From Planctomycetota bacterium (GTDB lineage: Bacteria > Planctomycetota > UBA1135 > GCA-002748355): a DNA stretch of 48,102 nucleotides. The position numbers and the translations under genes were made by a program. Location: assembly GCA_024278315.1 (NCBI GenBank), contig JAJRTL010000104.1:1-48102 (forward strand), read 5' to 3'. Position 1 is the stretch's first letter. Each line of letters begins with the position of its first letter. Of this stretch, positions 1 to 8,029 are shown in pieces. The notes beneath the pieces are model-generated. The model worked only from the letters and a program-made list of their open reading frames with translations, had not been told where the DNA came from and did no database searches.

Positions 1-2
1 TG

Positions 3-347
3 CGTCGCCAAGGCGGCAACAGCTGCCCGACCTGCGGCAACAGCGTCCCAGGAGGCAAGATGGGCTTCAGGAACACCATGACGCAGAACCGCCGCAGCTC
101 CACCATCCGTCGCGGTCGTCCCGGCGGCTCGGTCATGACCTGGACCCAGAAGGGCCCCCAAGGCGGTCCGGCATCCGGGCACCACATGATGATGCTGAAT
201 CAGGGCAAGGCCATGCCCATGCAGCTCCACAAGGCCCAGAAGAAGCAGGGAGCACACAAGCAGAAGAAGATGCAGCACCACAAGAAGGCCAGCAAGAGCC
301 AGAAGAAGCAGAAGCGTTCGGGGCATCACCGTCGTTTGAGCCTCTAG
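3..347 (+). CDS. Basic Lys/His/Met-rich protein, 3' part of gene
   Basis: The reading frame is open from the left edge (codons from base 3) to the TAG ending at 347, so the ATG at 60 in the ORF track is probably internal and the true start lies outside the window. The upstream in-frame part contains CPTCGN, a CxxC pair that could be half of a zinc ribbon or a redox pair. The rest is strongly basic, and the last 50 residues are almost only Lys, His, Gln and Ser. That composition suggests nucleic-acid or polyanion binding but matches no family I recognise. It is followed by a strong hairpin, so it is likely the last gene of its transcript. Function unknown. Confidence 0.5.
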   Translation, partial: RRQGGNSCPTCGNSVPGGKMGFRNTMTQNRRSSTIRRGRPGGSVMTWTQKGPQGGPASGHHMMMLNQGKAMPMQLHKAQKKQGAHKQKKMQHHKKASKSQKKQKRSGHHRRLSL

Positions 348-370
348 AACACAAAGCCCAAGTCGAGTGC

Positions 371-412
371 GCCGAGGCCTCCTCGCCCTTTCAGGAGCGA
401 GGGGGCCTCGGC
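371..412 (+). terminator. Strong hairpin, probable terminator of the first gene
   Basis: The arms at 371-386 and 397-412 are complementary over 16 bp with a single G-U wobble and enclose a 10-nt loop. The hairpin lies 24 bp after the stop of the basic protein gene. No U-tract follows on the plus strand, so it may act as an mRNA 3' stabiliser rather than a classical intrinsic terminator. The remainder of 348-580 holds no convincing gene; it should contain the aconitase promoter, which I could not pin down. Confidence 0.55.
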
Positions 413-580
413 ACGTACGGAGTTCTCCCCAAGCGGGATGGGCGATATCGACAGGTCTCTGCAATTCCCTGCGAGGGAGGCATCGCGAAGGTCGATCCTG
501 CCGGGGCTCGGGGCTAAGCTGGCTGCCCCTTTGGCTGCGCGAGGCAGTCCCGGAAGCCGAGTCCCCTGAGAAGATGAGCC

Positions 581-2848
581 ATGAAGACGCCACTTGAAAT
601 CGCCAGATCCCTGTATGAACGCCAGGGAAACCTCCATGCCAAGGCCAGGACGGCCCTGGGGCGTCCTCTGACCCTGGCCGAGAAGATCCTCTTTGCGCAC
701 CGCGTCGATCCGGATGCCGCCCTACCGACCCGCGGCCAGTCCATGGGGCAGCTCCACCCCGACCGCGTCGCCATGCAGGATGCCACGGCTCAGATGGCCA
801 TCCTCCAGTTCATCTCGGCAGGACTCCCCACGGTCGCCCTCCCCACCACCATCCACTGTGATCACCTCATCCGCGGCCGCGATGGCGCGGATACCGACCT
901 GGAGAAGGCCAATCAGGAGAATGGCGAAGTCTACGACTTCCTGAGCTCGGCTGGCTCCAAGTACGGCATGGGCTTCTGGAAGCCCGGAGCTGGCATCATC
1001 CATCAGGTCGTTCTCGAGAACTACGCCTTCCCCGGCGGCCTCATGATCGGCACCGACAGCCACACGCCCAACGCAGGCGGCCTCGGCATGGCAGCCGTCG
1101 GCGTCGGCGGTGCGGATGCCGTGGATGCCATGGTCGGCATGCCCTGGGAAGTGCTCTGGCCCAAGCTCATCGGTGTCAAGCTCACGGGTAGACTCTCGGG
1201 TTGGGCTGCCCCCAAGGATGTCATCCTCAAGATGCTCGATCTGCTGACGACTGCTGGTGGAACCGGCAAGATCGTCGAATACTTTGGACCGGGAGCAGAG
1301 AGCTTCTCCTGCACCGGCAAGGGTACGATCACCAACATGGGTGCCGAGCTCGGCGCCACGACCTCGATCTTCCACTTCGACGATTCCATGGTGGCCTACC
1401 TGCGTTCAACCGGACGTCAGGAACTGGCCGATCTGGCGATCGCCCACCGCGCCGAGCTGGTCGCCGACCCCGAGGTCCTGGCCAACCCGAGCGAGTTCTA
1501 CGACCAGGTGGTCGAGATCGACCTCTCCGAGCTCGAAACCGGTCTCGTGGGCCCGCACACGCCCGACCTCTTCCATCCCATGAGCCGCATGGGTGCAGAC
1601 GCGGTAGCCAACGACTACCCGACCGACCTGACCGCCGCCCTCATCGGCTCTTGCACCAACTCCTCCTACGAGGACCTCGGCAAGGCCGCCAACGTGGCCC
1701 GACAGGCCATGGACAAGGGTGCCAAGCTCGCGGTGCCCTTCTTCGTGAGCCCAGGCTCGGACGCTGTGCAGGAGACGACCGAGCGCGACGGTCAACTCGC
1801 GGTACTCAAGGAGTTCGGCGCGACCATCCTGTCCAACTCCTGCGGCCCCTGCATCGGTCAGTGGCAGCGTACGCAGGACCTGGGCGATCAGGCCAACAGC
1901 ATCGTCACCTCCTTCAACCGCAACTTCCGAGGACGCAACGACGGCAATCGCAACACGCTGGCCTTCATCGGCAGCCCCGAGCTCGTCACGGCCATGGCCA
2001 TCTCCGGCAAGCTGGACTTCAATCCAGCCACCGACTCGCTGAAGGACGCTGAAGGCAACGAGTTCCGGCTCGAAGCTCCGCATGCGGCCGAACTCCCCGA
2101 GACAGGTTTCGCCATGGATGCGACCGGCTATCTCGAGCCTGCCGCAGACGGCTCCGCGATCTCGATCGAAGTGTCACCAAGCAGTGAACGCCTGTCGCTC
2201 CTGACGCCCTTCGCGGCCCCGGTGATCCCCGACGACTACGAGGACCTTCCCGTCCTGGTCAAGGCCGTGGGCAAGTGCACGACCGACCACATCTCGCCAG
2301 CGGGCCCCTGGCTGCGTTATCGCGGGCACCTGGACAAGATCAGCGACAACATGTTCATCGGCGCCAACAACGCCTTCACCGACAAACCGGGCACGAGCCT
2401 GAATGTCCTGACAGGTGCGGTGGATGGTGTCGCCAACGTCGCACGCGAATACAAACAGGACGACATCGGCTGGGTGGCCGTCGGCGACTCCAACTACGGC
2501 GAGGGTTCCTCACGCGAGCATGCCGCCATGTGCCCGAGGCATCTGGGTGCCAAGGCCGTCATCGTGCGCAGCTTCGCCCGCATCCACGAGACCAATCTCA
2601 AGAAGCAGGGTGTCCTGCCCTTCACCTTCGTGGACCCCAGCGACTACGACAAGGTGCTCGTGCAGGATCGCTTCTACTTCGATGGGCTCGAGGATCTGGC
2701 TCCCGGCAAGCAGGTTTCCTGCCGCGTCCTTCATGAGGATGGCAGCACGACCGAAATGCAGCTGGCACACACCATGACGCAAGAGCAGATCGGCTGGTTC
2801 CGTGCGGGCTCCGCGCTCAACAAGATCCGCGAAGCGCAGGGGAGCTAG
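581..2848 (+). CDS. acn: Aconitate hydratase, mitochondrial-type
   Basis: Aconitase interconverts citrate and isocitrate via cis-aconitate in the TCA cycle, using a cytosolic [4Fe-4S] cluster. The three cluster cysteines are visible as C358 in GSCTNSS and C421/C424 in SCGPCIG. Substrate-binding stretches such as GTDSHTPNAGG (157-167) and, near the C-terminus, GDSNYGEGSSREHAA are intact. At 755 aa it matches mitochondrial/Bacteroidetes-type aconitase rather than the roughly 890-aa AcnA/IRP or 865-aa AcnB types. The ATG at 581 gives the expected N-terminus, though the Shine-Dalgarno is weak. The RdgC-like gene begins 6 bp after the stop, so the two are probably co-transcribed. Nothing is missing or frameshifted. 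Confidence 0.96.
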   Translation: MKTPLEIARSLYERQGNLHAKARTALGRPLTLAEKILFAHRVDPDAALPTRGQSMGQLHPDRVAMQDATAQMAILQFISAGLPTVALPTTIHCDHLIRGRDGADTDLEKANQENGEVYDFLSSAGSKYGMGFWKPGAGIIHQVVLENYAFPGGLMIGTDSHTPNAGGLGMAAVGVGGADAVDAMVGMPWEVLWPKLIGVKLTGRLSGWAAPKDVILKMLDLLTTAGGTGKIVEYFGPGAESFSCTGKGTITNMGAELGATTSIFHFDDSMVAYLRSTGRQELADLAIAHRAELVADPEVLANPSEFYDQVVEIDLSELETGLVGPHTPDLFHPMSRMGADAVANDYPTDLTAALIGSCTNSSYEDLGKAANVARQAMDKGAKLAVPFFVSPGSDAVQETTERDGQLAVLKEFGATILSNSCGPCIGQWQRTQDLGDQANSIVTSFNRNFRGRNDGNRNTLAFIGSPELVTAMAISGKLDFNPATDSLKDAEGNEFRLEAPHAAELPETGFAMDATGYLEPAADGSAISIEVSPSSERLSLLTPFAAPVIPDDYEDLPVLVKAVGKCTTDHISPAGPWLRYRGHLDKISDNMFIGANNAFTDKPGTSLNVLTGAVDGVANVAREYKQDDIGWVAVGDSNYGEGSSREHAAMCPRHLGAKAVIVRSFARIHETNLKKQGVLPFTFVDPSDYDKVLVQDRFYFDGLEDLAPGKQVSCRVLHEDGSTTEMQLAHTMTQEQIGWFRAGSALNKIREAQGS

Positions 2849-2854
2849 ACCACA

Positions 2855-3520
2855 GTGCCGAGATTCAAGAAGAGCGGCAGTTTCACACGGTTCTATGTCG
2901 AGGGCACCATGCCCTCGGTGAACGGCGAGAGCTTCCTGTTGGAACTGGCCAAGCATCGTTTTCGCACGATCGAGAATGCAGCCAGCGAGGAGACCAGTGT
3001 GGGCTGGGTCTGCCCCTCCGATCCCTCGGGTGGCAATTTCATGAACGAGGAGATCTTCTTGGATCCCCACGTGCGCCTGCGCATCCGCATGGACAAGAAG
3101 AAGCTGCCCGCAGCCTGGCTCTCGATCTACCTGGACGCGGAGCTCAAGGCCCGTGATGGACGCAAGATCAGCGCCAAGGAACGTAAGGAGATCAAGGAGG
3201 ACATTGCCGACAAGCTCCTGCCGCGCATCCTGCCGAGCGTCGTCTTCCTGGATCTTTTCTACGACCCCAAGGAGAACACCCTCTTCCTGTTCTCCACGAG
3301 CCTCGGGGCGAAGGAGGAGTGCATGAAGCTCTGGAACCACACCTTTGGCGCTCGCCTGGTCGAAGCCGGGCCTCTCGATCTGGCCTTCCGCCTTCCGCTG
3401 CCACAGGAGCAGAAAGCCTGGCTCGACAAGGTCGCGCCCATGCCCCTCGTGGCTCCCTCAGTCGATGGCAGACCTGGCCCGGCCCGGATCACAGACGAAG
3501 CATCGAAGGAAGTCGGATGA
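2855..3520 (+). CDS. RdgC-like protein
   Basis: The 221-aa product has the layout of the RdgC family (DNA-binding recombination-associated proteins). An F-rich N-terminal strand is followed by SVGWVCPSD, then a central basic segment with KERKEIKEDIADKLLPRILP, closely like the K-x-x-L-K-E...D-x-L-L-P-R signature of RdgC, and then a hydrophobic strand VVFLDLFYDPKENTLFLFST. It is shorter than E. coli RdgC (about 300 aa), with the C-terminal part reduced. The start is GTG, 6 bp after the acn stop. Its TGA overlaps the next gene's ATG (ATGA), so translation of the two is probably coupled. By family it would bind double-stranded DNA and influence RecA-dependent processes; the role next to aconitase is unexplained. 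Confidence 0.65.
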   Translation: MPRFKKSGSFTRFYVEGTMPSVNGESFLLELAKHRFRTIENAASEETSVGWVCPSDPSGGNFMNEEIFLDPHVRLRIRMDKKKLPAAWLSIYLDAELKARDGRKISAKERKEIKEDIADKLLPRILPSVVFLDLFYDPKENTLFLFSTSLGAKEECMKLWNHTFGARLVEAGPLDLAFRLPLPQEQKAWLDKVAPMPLVAPSVDGRPGPARITDEASKEVG

Positions 3521-4065
3521 CCGAAACCAACGAACATGCCTTCCTGGGCGAAGAGTTCCTGACCTGGATCTGGTACCGCACCGAGACCAAGAAGGCCGTC
3601 TTCCCGATGGAGAACGGGGATCAGATCGGTATCGCACTCGACGACCTGCTCGTCTTCGGCGGCGCCGACGAGAACGAGATGCAGCAGACCCTGCGGCACG
3701 GCATGCCTACCCGCGCCATGGAGGCCGCCGCGGCACTCAAGGCCGGCAAGCGCCTGCGCAAGGCCAAGATGATCCTGGCAGAGGGCAACGAGCAGTGGAG
3801 CTTCACGCTCGACGGTGCCACGCTCTCCTTTTCTTCGGTTCGCTGCCCGCAACCCGAGGACGATGACGACGACGTCTCCTCCGAAGGCGCCCCCACGCCG
3901 CAGGACGTGGATAGCGAACGAATGGATGCCTTCGCGCGTCTGGGCAAGCACTTCGATGGGGTCTACCGCATCTTCCTGCGCGATCGTCTGCGCGAGGACT
4001 GGGAGCGCAGCACGCTCCAAGAGATCCGTCACTGGATCGATCAGAAAGAGGGCGAGCGCGTCTAG
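3517..4065 (+). CDS. Conserved protein of unknown function, partner of the RdgC-like gene
   Basis: The true start is the ATG at 3517, which overlaps the preceding TGA as ATGA. The 3319 start in the ORF track lies deep in the RdgC-like gene and is rejected. The 182-aa soluble product opens with FLGEEFLTWIWYRTE, a motif I associate, without certainty, with hypothetical proteins encoded beside rdgC-like genes in deltaproteobacteria. A central acidic stretch (PEDDDDDV) is followed by a helical C-terminus. No catalytic motif or membrane segment is visible. The coupling argues for joint stoichiometric production with the RdgC-like protein. Its stop lies 5 bp from the stop of the convergent DUF5658 gene. 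Confidence 0.7.
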   Translation: MTETNEHAFLGEEFLTWIWYRTETKKAVFPMENGDQIGIALDDLLVFGGADENEMQQTLRHGMPTRAMEAAAALKAGKRLRKAKMILAEGNEQWSFTLDGATLSFSSVRCPQPEDDDDDVSSEGAPTPQDVDSERMDAFARLGKHFDGVYRIFLRDRLREDWERSTLQEIRHWIDQKEGERV

Positions 4066-4070
4066 CCCGG

Positions 4071-4580
4071 CTAGCCGTAGATGCCGATGCGGATGCAGAG
4101 GTAGAAGTGCCAGCCGATCAGGAGCGTGTAGACGGCCAGGACGATTCCCAGGCCGACACGCGCGCCCCTGAAGTTCTTGATCATGACGAGCAGGATCGTG
4201 CAGAGGCCGATCCCGAGTGTCTTGGCCAGGACGAAGGCCCATGTGCCGGTTTCCAACAACCACAAGGCGATGGGATTGGCTTCTTCGCCACCGTAGCTCA
4301 GCAAGAGCATCGTGAAGAAAGCATCCAGCATGTTCATGGCCACGATCAGGATGGCCACCAGAAAGAGATGCTCCCCGAAGACGTCCACGAAGATGTCGCG
4401 CTTTTCGCCTTCCCGTCGCCCGCCACGCCGTCTACCGCCAATGAACGTGTAACGGCTCAGGAAGGGAGTGGGTTGCTTCCGACGATCCCTGCCTTCTCTA
4501 GGCTCGAGGACCTCTTCGGTCGTATCCGTGGATTCCGGTTGTAAGGGGATCGTGGGGCTGGTCATCGCTTTCTCCTGCAT
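4071..4580 (-). CDS. DUF5658 family membrane protein
   Basis: The product has a basic, probably cytoplasmic N-terminal half (an RRRGGRREGEKR cluster near 50-61) and three or four hydrophobic helices in the C-terminal half. The motif LDAFFTMLLLSYGGEEANP, with Asp in the first helix and E-x-NP before the next, is the DUF5658 pattern. Function is unknown; the family consists of small integral membrane proteins. Two starts are possible: the ATG at 4580 (preceded by GGAGAG) and the ATG five codons in at 4565 (preceded by GGAG). The gene is convergent with the RdgC-partner gene. Confidence 0.7.
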   Translation of the reverse strand: MQEKAMTSPTIPLQPESTDTTEEVLEPREGRDRRKQPTPFLSRYTFIGGRRRGGRREGEKRDIFVDVFGEHLFLVAILIVAMNMLDAFFTMLLLSYGGEEANPIALWLLETGTWAFVLAKTLGIGLCTILLVMIKNFRGARVGLGIVLAVYTLLIGWHFYLCIRIGIYG

Positions 4581-4676
4581 GTGCTCTCTCCTGGAAAGTC
4601 TACCTCAGCCAAAGGGAGTAGGTCGGAACTCCAGGACGACAAGAGACCGCTACGACAGGTCCATCGCATCGCGGTT

Positions 4677-6266
4677 TCAGCGCGGGAACTTCTTCGACAG
4701 ACCCACGAGGGCAGGATGCCCCGGGGCGAGGAGGCGCAGCGCTTCGAATGCTTCCCTCGCTCCTTCCGCATCTGCGTTGCGCCATCGAGCCCTGCAAAGA
4801 TAGATGTAGGCTTGCACCTCGGTCGACCGGATCGAGAGACATCGCTCGAAGGCGTGGATCGCCTCGGGGTCCCGCTTCTCCCGGTAGAGTAGGCGTCCAT
4901 AGGTCAGCCAGCCGCGCGAACTCCGCGGGAAGTCGCGCGTCGCCCGGTCCAAGGCAGCCAGGCCTCGTTGCTTCTGCCCCATGAGATAGAGCAGGCGCCC
5001 TCGGTTGACTGCGGGCTTGGAGTAGCGCGGGTACTGACGGATGAGCTCTTCGAACTCCGACAGGGCCCTTTGTCGATGGCCGAGTCTCTCCCACTCCAAA
5101 GCCAGGTTGAGCCGCGCGCGTCGGCTCGTGGGCTCGTACTCGAGCACACGCGCATAGGTCGTCTCTGCGCGCGCCAACACCCGAGCTTCGCGCAGCCAGA
5201 AGGGCAGGAGGAGCAAGACACTCGGCAAGCACCACAGCGGTTTCAGACGGCCAACAGCTGGCAGGAGGACTCCCATCGCGAGCAACCAGGGAAGAAGCGC
5301 GTAGGCGTAGCGCCCCCCCACGGGTTCACCCAGCGAGAAGAGACTGGAGAAGGGAAGGAAGGCCAGGAGCAAGGCCAGCCCCGCACGGACCGAAGAGCAC
5401 CACCCCTTGCGCCAGGCCCATGCAAGCCAGCCCAGGAGCAGGGGTAGTGCGATGGCCGAAAAGCCTGGTGGCGGAAGACTCTCCTGCATGAGGCGGGGTC
5501 TCGCGAGAAGAAACAGGACCTCGACCTTGGATCCGAAGCTCGCCAGCAGATCGCCTGAGCGTTGCAGGATGGAGCGTGTGAGCTCGGGATCCGTGGGGAA
5601 GGCGTCACCTCCGAGAACCAGAAGGCGAAGGGAGATCCAGGCGAGCAGGAAGGGCAGGGCGCGCGGCCACCAGGAGCGCAGAGGCAGGCTCAGACAGAGC
5701 GGCAGGAACAGGAAGAAGAGGACGCCGTCATCACGACAGAGACCGGCCAGCAAGATCAGGAAGGCGGCCATCAACCACTTTCCACTCCTGCAGAGAAGCA
5801 TGGCTGCGCCACCGAAGCAGAGCATGAGCGAGCCGACACGCCCGGCGATCCAGAGGGACTGTTCTGCGGCGGCAGGATGGAAGTAGAGGACCAGGAACGC
5901 AGGCAGGGCCCAGGCACTCCTCGGTCCCAAGAGACCCCAGCTCATCAGCAGACAGGCCAGCAGATGCAGGATCAGGTTGACCCGGTGATAGCCCAGCGGA
6001 GCGTCTCCGAAGAGCTGGTGGTCCAGCGCGAGGGACAGCGCCGTCAGAGGTCGGTACATCCCCCCGTGACCTCTGAAAGACCAGAAGCCCTCCGTCCAGA
6101 GAGAGCCCCACGAGAAGTCACGGATCGCTGTGTTCTCGAAGAGCAGCTGCCGGTCGTCCCAGCCGAAACCTGCATCCAGCATTCCCGGCAGGAACCAGGC
6201 GAGAAGCAGGAAGGGCAGCAGAACGAGGATCCACCCCCTGGGAGAAAGCGCCCATGCGCTGTTCAC
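4677..6266 (-). CDS. Multi-spanning GT-C-like membrane protein with C-terminal TPRs
   Basis: After a first membrane helix the product has FGWDDRQLL and later MYRPLTALSLALDHQLFG. This matches the first extracytoplasmic loop of GT-C glycosyltransferases and the TMTC/tetratricopeptide family, where an acidic pair is catalytic. About ten hydrophobic helices follow, then roughly 170 residues of TPR-like helices (ALEWERLGHRQRALSEFEEL, LLYREKRDPEAIHAFERCL). It may transfer a lipid-linked sugar to exported proteins or glycans. I prefer the GTG at 6266, which has GGAG six bases upstream, over the ATG at 6311, because that ATG sits in the loop of a terminator-like hairpin. The longer form would have 544 aa, this one 529. 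Confidence 0.72.
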   Translation of the reverse strand: MNSAWALSPRGWILVLLPFLLLAWFLPGMLDAGFGWDDRQLLFENTAIRDFSWGSLWTEGFWSFRGHGGMYRPLTALSLALDHQLFGDAPLGYHRVNLILHLLACLLMSWGLLGPRSAWALPAFLVLYFHPAAAEQSLWIAGRVGSLMLCFGGAAMLLCRSGKWLMAAFLILLAGLCRDDGVLFFLFLPLCLSLPLRSWWPRALPFLLAWISLRLLVLGGDAFPTDPELTRSILQRSGDLLASFGSKVEVLFLLARPRLMQESLPPPGFSAIALPLLLGWLAWAWRKGWCSSVRAGLALLLAFLPFSSLFSLGEPVGGRYAYALLPWLLAMGVLLPAVGRLKPLWCLPSVLLLLPFWLREARVLARAETTYARVLEYEPTSRRARLNLALEWERLGHRQRALSEFEELIRQYPRYSKPAVNRGRLLYLMGQKQRGLAALDRATRDFPRSSRGWLTYGRLLYREKRDPEAIHAFERCLSIRSTEVQAYIYLCRARWRNADAEGAREAFEALRLLAPGHPALVGLSKKFPR

Positions 6267-6272
6267 CGAAGG

Positions 6273-6276
6273 CTCC
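6273..6276 (-). promoter_or_regulatory. Shine-Dalgarno deciding the GTG start at 6266
   Basis: Read on the minus strand, GGAG lies six bases before GTG AAC AGC. The ATG at 6311 has no such site upstream and lies inside a hairpin loop. This supports the shorter form of the GT-C/TPR gene. Confidence 0.5.
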
Positions 6277-6296
6277 ACTTCCTGTGTTCTGGTTTC

Positions 6297-6326
6297 AAAA
6301 GCCCCTGTCATGAGTGTGGCAGGGGC
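6297..6326 (-). terminator. Intrinsic terminator or attenuator upstream of the GT-C/TPR gene
   Basis: On the minus strand GCCCCTG and CAGGGGC form a 7-bp GC-rich stem with a 12-nt loop, directly followed by TTTT. It stands 30 bp after the stop of the VWA gene and 31 bp before the preferred GTG start of the next gene. It therefore either ends the VWA transcript or limits read-through into the GT-C/TPR gene. Confidence 0.55.
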
Positions 6327-6355
6327 CTCACGACATCACACTCCCGACCATCGGC

Positions 6356-7918
6356 CTAACCGCCGAGATCCACGAAGACACCGCCATTCTGCTGCGCCAG
6401 CGTCTTCAGGAATCCTGCCTGGAAGTCACCAATGGAGATGCAGTGGATGACGACCTTGCGCACCTCGTTGACCTTGCGAACCTCCCTGAGAATGTCGTCG
6501 GTATCGGTGAATTTGCCGATCGTGGGCACGCCATCGGAAAGGAAATAGATCGTATCGAGCTGCACCCGTCTGCTCTTCTGGTTGCCTGTGAGCACGACTC
6601 CCTTGTTGGGATCGTAGTCGAAGGCCTTGGTCAGAGCGGCGTAGGTGTTGGTCTTGCCCGACCCATCGGCACCTCCACCAAAGGCTCCCCCACCCAAGCC
6701 CAGAGGTTGGAGCCTCTTCACGAAGGAAATGGCCGAAGCCTTCTGGTTGATGGAACAGGGCGTCAACCACTTCTTCCAGGACTTGGTCTTGGCAGCGAAG
6801 GCGATGATGTTGAAGTGAACGGTCTTGTCCAGGCCATTGATCGTCCGGATCAACTCGGTCTTGACGATCTCGAGTTTCTGAAAGCTCTTGTAGCCTCCGT
6901 CCCGGAACTTGGCCTTGTCGACGATGACGTCGTTCATGGATGCCGAGACATCGATGATGTAGACGATCCTCGTGGAGGTCGTGGGGATCCCGGCGAAGGT
7001 CGACTTCTTGCCCTTCAGCTTGCCATAGATCACGTTGTATTTTTCACGAGTCTCCCGGGTCTTGGCGATCTCGGCTTCGGTCGGCAGTCGAAAGCCCTCG
7101 AGGCTCGTCAGAAACGTCCATTGCTTCTTCCAGCGCTTGTAGTCGGTTCCGTAGTCCCGCATCGTGATCGCGAAGAGTGCTTCGGAGGCATCGATCTGGC
7201 TGCGGCCCGGCTCCTTGAGGATCTCGATCAATGGCCAGACGGCCTCCGAGGGACGCAGGATGGCCACGGTCTGGATCGTCGCGGTCTTGACCTGCGGGAT
7301 CTTGGCGCCGAGCAATGGGACGATCTTGGGTCCCAGCTCCTTGATCTTGTTCTTCTTGATCGAATCCAGGGCAGCGACCTGCACCTCCCAGGCCTTGTCG
7401 AAGGCCAGGGCGCCTAGAACATCCTCGAACTGATGTGCGCCCAACCGCTCCAGGCTCTTGGCGATGTAGTAGCGCTCCAGGATGCTGAGCTTCTTCCGCT
7501 CCTCGGTCCATAGAGTGCGGATCACCGGCTTGAGTTTGTTCTGCTTGGCCTGGGAGAGGATGTCGAAGAAACCCGCTCGCATCGTCCGGTCCCTCATCTT
7601 CTCGAGGGTCTCGATGATGAAGCTGAACGTGCCAGGCTCGCGGAAACTCGCGATGACCTCTTTGGCAGCTTCCTTGAGGACCGGATCCTTGCCTTTCAGG
7701 ATCGGCAGCAGGGCCTGGACAGCGTCAGGACAGTCAGCGACTTTGAGGTCCATGATGGACTCCACACGCGTCGCCTCGTCCTTGTACTTCTTGTAGAACT
7801 TCTTGAACTGTTTGACTTCGTCGAGCTTCTGCTCGTACGGCATCTGTGCGTTCGCGCTGCCGACGGCCCCCAGGAGGAGGAACGGAAGAAGAGCGAGGGA
7901 GAGGGGACCGAATCTCAT
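6356..7918 (-). CDS. Exported HEAT-repeat and von Willebrand A domain protein
   Basis: A clear Sec signal peptide (residues 1-24, ending SANA before QMPYEQ) indicates export to the periplasm or cell surface. Residues 25 to about 270 are helical pairs of HEAT/Armadillo type, for example DAVQALLPILKGKDPVLKEA and DVLGALAFDKAWEVQVAALD. The C-terminal VWA domain starts near residue 317 with RIVYIIDVSASM. The D323-x-S325-x-S327 MIDAS is intact, so divalent-metal-dependent ligand binding is plausible, and the later FLSDGVPT strand fits the fold. Similar HEAT-VWA proteins are common in Planctomycetes, but the partner is unknown. A terminator-like hairpin follows the gene. Confidence 0.85.
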   Translation of the reverse strand: MRFGPLSLALLPFLLLGAVGSANAQMPYEQKLDEVKQFKKFYKKYKDEATRVESIMDLKVADCPDAVQALLPILKGKDPVLKEAAKEVIASFREPGTFSFIIETLEKMRDRTMRAGFFDILSQAKQNKLKPVIRTLWTEERKKLSILERYYIAKSLERLGAHQFEDVLGALAFDKAWEVQVAALDSIKKNKIKELGPKIVPLLGAKIPQVKTATIQTVAILRPSEAVWPLIEILKEPGRSQIDASEALFAITMRDYGTDYKRWKKQWTFLTSLEGFRLPTEAEIAKTRETREKYNVIYGKLKGKKSTFAGIPTTSTRIVYIIDVSASMNDVIVDKAKFRDGGYKSFQKLEIVKTELIRTINGLDKTVHFNIIAFAAKTKSWKKWLTPCSINQKASAISFVKRLQPLGLGGGAFGGGADGSGKTNTYAALTKAFDYDPNKGVVLTGNQKSRRVQLDTIYFLSDGVPTIGKFTDTDDILREVRKVNEVRKVVIHCISIGDFQAGFLKTLAQQNGGVFVDLGG

Positions 7919-7992
7919 AGGGCTCTCGTCGCAGGCTGGTGGGAGGGCATCAGGGCCTTCCCATTCTACCCAGACCGCGACTCACAGGCGAG

Positions 7993-8006
7993 GCCCGAAG
8001 CCGGGC
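7993..8006 (-). terminator. Short hairpin after the acidic-protein gene
   Basis: GCCCG and CGGGC form a 5-bp stem with a 4-nt loop in the 111-bp gap between the acidic single-pass protein gene and the VWA gene. No U-tract follows. It could be a weak terminator or chance in GC-rich DNA. Confidence 0.25.
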
Positions 8007-8029
8007 ACCGGCACCAGCACCCCCGAGAG

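Noticed and set aside
348-580. Small ORFs in the gap before acn (367-597 plus, 344-700 minus)
   Set aside because: They overlap the hairpin and the acn start, lack Shine-Dalgarno sites and have no family resemblance.
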